A stretch of 6,422 nt of DNA. It comes from Coriobacteriales bacterium. Lineage in GTDB: Bacteria > Actinomycetota > Coriobacteriia > Coriobacteriales > UBA8131. The DNA lies in contig JAISFJ010000066.1 of NCBI GenBank assembly GCA_031263665.1, positions 1 to 6,422 of the forward strand. Direction: 5' to 3'. The position numbers were made by a program, and so were the translations under genes. How positions within the stretch are numbered: position 1 is the first letter of the stretch; the number at the start of each line of letters is the position of its first letter. Shown here in pieces: positions 5,164 through 6,422 of this stretch. The notes beneath the pieces were generated by a model that saw nothing but the letters and a program-made list of their open reading frames with translations, was not told where the DNA came from and made no database searches.

Positions 5164-5412
5164 AGACCACCTTCCTTCGGACAATACACACAGTTTTACG
5201 ACACCTCATCGCTCATGTTCGGCACCGCAGCCCTGATACTTGCTGCCTTAGGAGCCACTGTCATAACCATAGCCCTCCGCCGTCCAGTCAGGAATAGGGG
5301 TTGTTGCATGAGTTCTGCTAGTCCCACCGCTTGCCCGAACAGACCTGGAGCAAACTGACTCGGAATCTGTTATACAAGCGGTTTTAGAAATGCCCTTAAG
5401 CGACAGGTTTTC
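5164..5412. other. Convergent intergenic region with a doubtful 47-codon ORF (5215-5358, +)
   Basis: The region separates the DUF4130 gene from the oppositely oriented flavoprotein gene. I see no convincing intrinsic terminator in it. The only coding-like signal is ATG 5215 to TGA 5358 (47 codons), with a hydrophobic stretch LILAALGATVITIAL followed by basic residues RRPVRNR, like the membrane-anchor end of a surface protein. It has no ribosome binding site. It is in the same frame as the DUF4130 gene and would follow its TGA directly. It could be a remnant of a lost gene's 3' end or chance. I do not call it a functional gene. Confidence 0.25.
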
Positions 5413-5805
5413 TCAGAAGGTAACAGTCCTTGGTTCGCCGCCAAATGCGGTGAAGGTGGCTGTCGCGTCTTTGAGGTACAGTACCTGGTTGTTGCCATCT
5501 CCTGCCTTGTAGAGGTTGGAGAGCTCGGGATAGTCGTCAAGCATGTGCTGTTCGGCCTCGATGCGTGGGTCGTCCACGAGCGTCGCGGCGACACGAAGCC
5601 ACTGCTTTCCGTCAAAGGCGCATATCTCAACCTTGGGATTTGCGGCGATTTGCTTTGAGACATCTTTGACTCTGCCCGTCTGGATGTAGAGCTTACCCTC
5701 AAACAGGTCGATGGTGCCAAACGCGCGCACCCGTGGCTGGTCGCCGTCGATGGTGGCGATGTAGTAGGTCTTAACCTTCTTCAAAAACTCATACACTTCG
5801 TCCAT
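5413..5805 (-). CDS. Pyridoxamine 5'-phosphate oxidase family (FMN-binding split-barrel) protein
   Basis: A compact 130-residue single-domain flavoprotein of the PNPOx-like split-barrel fold. Typical features are the N-terminal helix MDEVYEFLKKVKTYYIATID, the strand pair GDQPRVRAFG (21-30), and the block KLYIQTGRVKDVSKQIAANP (38-57) followed by KVEICAF. In this family these shape the FMN phosphate and isoalloxazine pocket. GKQWLRVAATLV (66-77) and the C-terminal QVLYLKDATATFTAFGGEP complete the barrel. True PdxH enzymes are about 200 residues long with a different C-terminus, so this is not the vitamin B6 enzyme. Members of this short group are usually unassigned flavin/F420-type oxidoreductases or nitroimidazole-reductase (Nim)-like. 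ATG at 5805 is chosen over an upstream in-frame start at 5889 because an AGGGAG site (5812-5817) lies 6 nt away and the family N-terminus begins here. The gene is transcribed leftward, alone, from an extended -10 promoter near 5900. Confidence 0.9.
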   Translation of the reverse strand: MDEVYEFLKKVKTYYIATIDGDQPRVRAFGTIDLFEGKLYIQTGRVKDVSKQIAANPKVEICAFDGKQWLRVAATLVDDPRIEAEQHMLDDYPELSNLYKAGDGNNQVLYLKDATATFTAFGGEPRTVTF

Positions 5806-5895
5806 GTTCCACTCCCTTTTTGCCTCATGCTTCTGAGCAACCAATACTCCCTTGCGGCAGTTGTCGCCCCGCCCCACCAACAACCGCACTGCGCC

Positions 5896-5904
5896 AGTAT
5901 AACA
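5896..5904 (-). promoter_or_regulatory. Extended -10 promoter for the leftward flavoprotein gene
   Basis: Read on the minus strand, TGTTATACT is an extended -10 element (TGn-TATACT). No good -35 box lies 16-18 nt upstream, as is common for extended -10 promoters. Transcription would start near 5889, giving a leader of about 85 nt before the ATG at 5805. Confidence 0.5.
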
Positions 5905-5955
5905 CTACAAGACACCGCGCCGGGCCCAGGGGGAGTAAAAGCCGAGCGAAAGCAG

Positions 5956-5973
5956 CAGTCCCAGTCCCAGTCC
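5956..5973. repeat. CAGTCC hexamer, three exact tandem copies
   Basis: CAGTCC is repeated three times without interruption in the divergent spacer upstream of both the flavoprotein gene and rimP. The last copy forms part of a small hairpin, CCCAG (5966-5970) with CTGGG (5976-5980), followed by TTTTG. This is too weak to call a terminator with confidence. It is a candidate slippage-prone microsatellite of unknown role. Confidence 0.75.
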
Positions 5974-6080
5974 TGCTGGGTTTTGCTGTCCTTGGGGGAA
6001 TTGGCAGCCTGTGAGTTGTAGCGTCGGTAACGCCCGTGCCTCTTCATGGCTCTCCATTTCAAAGTTGTGTAAGAGAGTAC

Positions 6081-6109
6081 TGGTCAGGGTGGGGGTTTTG
6101 TGGTATAAC
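6081..6109 (+). promoter_or_regulatory. Candidate promoter of the rimP transcription unit
   Basis: -10 box TATAAC (6104-6109), preceded by TGG to make an extended -10, sits 17 nt downstream of TGGTCA (6081-6086), a 4/6 match to TTGACA. Predicted start is near 6116, leaving a leader of about 139 nt before rimP. It is the best + strand promoter match I find in the spacer. Confidence 0.55.
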
Positions 6110-6145
6110 ATCTTTTGTGCTTTTCCGCAGGGACGAGTGCGTGTT

Positions 6146-6162
6146 CTGTTGCTGCTCAACAG
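6146..6162 (+). promoter_or_regulatory. Small hairpin in the rimP leader
   Basis: CTGTTG (6146-6151) pairs perfectly with CAACAG (6157-6162) around a 5-nt loop. CAACA (6157-6161) can alternatively pair with TGTTG (6173-6177), so the two structures exclude each other. This is the sort of alternation seen in attenuator leaders, but no ligand or regulator can be named. Confidence 0.35.
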
Positions 6163-6179
6163 CGATTGTGTATGTTGTC

Positions 6180-6213
6180 GAGGAAGTGGGCTTTGTCCCG
6201 CTTTCTTTTGTTA
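6180..6213 (+). terminator. Terminator-like hairpin within the rimP leader (possible attenuator)
   Basis: GAGGAAGTGGG (6180-6190) pairs with CCCGCTTTCTT (6197-6207), giving an 11-bp stem with three G-U pairs, around loop CTTTGT. The descending side continues into a T-rich run (6202-6213). It lies downstream of the candidate promoter at 6081-6109 and 40 nt before rimP. It could therefore end a short ~95-nt transcript or act as a regulated attenuator. No gene precedes it on this strand that it would otherwise serve. Confidence 0.55.
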
Positions 6214-6254
6214 AGTAAGGAACTTGCTTTTTGGCAAAACATTGATGAGACTGG

Positions 6255-6422
6255 ATGGTTATGCGTGACGCAAGGCGACAGCGACTCATAGATTTGTTGG
6301 AGAAAGCGGCCATCACGCATGGCTTTGAGCTTGTTGATGTTGAGTTGAGCGGTACGAAGGTGGCGCACGTCATCCGGGTTTTTCTCGACAGAGCATCTGG
6401 CCTCACTATCGATGATTTGGCT
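6255..6422 (+). CDS. rimP: Ribosome maturation factor RimP, N-terminal part (3' truncated by window)
   Basis: RimP binds the 30S subunit precursor in the cytoplasm and assists its maturation. The 56 codons present give the family N-terminal domain: a helix RQRLIDLLEKAAITHGFELVDVEL, followed by GTKVAHVIRVFLDRASGLTIDDLA. This matches the typical G(y/f)ELVDVE...LRV(y/f)ID...GvtIDDca pattern. The frame runs open to the last base of the window. An in-frame TGA at 6246-6248 limits the start to ATG 6255 or ATG 6261. Neither has a strong ribosome binding site; GAG at 6247-6249 is the best available. In most bacteria rimP is followed by nusA and infB, which would be expected just past the window edge. 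The gene is preceded by a ~139-nt structured leader with a terminator-like hairpin. Confidence 0.93.
   Translation, partial: MVMRDARRQRLIDLLEKAAITHGFELVDVELSGTKVAHVIRVFLDRASGLTIDDLA

Noticed and set aside
5806..5889. Upstream start of the flavoprotein at 5889
   Set aside because: The extra 28 residues lack family similarity, and ATG 5805 has an AGGGAG site at 6 nt.
6110..6254. Possible tRNA ahead of rimP, as seen upstream of rimP in some bacteria
   Set aside because: No T-loop GGTTC-type sequence, acceptor stem or CCA-like end could be found.
6172..6291. 39-codon ORF in the rimP leader overlapping rimP
   Set aside because: It has no ribosome binding site or recognisable leader-peptide codon run, and it overlaps the conserved rimP start in another frame.

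Overview
The window looks like a chromosomal stretch from a fairly GC-rich anaerobic actinobacterium, most likely of the Coriobacteriia (Eggerthella/Slackia/Cryptobacterium type). This placement is an inference. It rests on the anaerobe-type gene content (archaeal-type phosphoglycerate mutase, a CD1871A/4Fe-4S/TlpA redox cluster, a radical-SAM DNA-repair pair), on Gram-positive-style LexA boxes, and on a REP-like 'GGGGACGGTTCC' hairpin of a kind I recall from such genomes. No 16S or phylogenetic marker is present, so genus cannot be given.

Layout, left to right. (1) 2-790: 3' part of a cofactor-independent, archaeal-type phosphoglycerate mutase (apgM). (2) 790-916: non-coding block with a 20-bp direct repeat and a perfect 19-bp-stem hairpin. 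(3) 937-2690, + strand: a three-gene redox cluster. It holds a 49-aa CxxC membrane peptide (CD1871A family), a polytopic NapH/YccM-like membrane 4Fe-4S protein, and a TlpA/ResA-like thioredoxin lipoprotein. Both gene junctions in this cluster carry an exact 12-bp tandem duplication. (4) 2762-5163, + strand: a two-gene putative DNA-repair operon, a TIGR03916-type radical SAM protein overlapping by ATGA a TIGR03915/DUF4130 partner. Its strong sigma70-type promoter carries two near-consensus LexA (SOS) boxes. (5) 5164-5412: convergent intergenic region with only a doubtful 47-codon ORF. (6) 5413-5805, - strand: a small FMN-binding pyridoxamine 5'-phosphate oxidase family protein. (7) 5806-6254: a 449-bp divergent spacer holding an extended -10 promoter for the leftward gene, a CAGTCC x3 repeat, and a rightward promoter with a leader containing a terminator-like hairpin. 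(8) 6255-6422: 5' part of rimP (ribosome maturation factor), cut by the window end.

How the genes may work together. The redox cluster reads as a membrane electron relay that could deliver electrons from cytoplasmic ferredoxin-like centres across the membrane to an extracytoplasmic thioredoxin, without a CcdA/DsbD gene in view. The radical SAM/DUF4130 pair is an uncharacterised system that family annotation links to DNA repair or modification. Here two independent features support that link: a LexA-type operator pair over its promoter and a QLSLF sliding-clamp-binding pentapeptide near the end of the radical SAM protein. This SOS-controlled, clamp-tethered radical SAM pair is the best candidate in the window for an under-described biological system.
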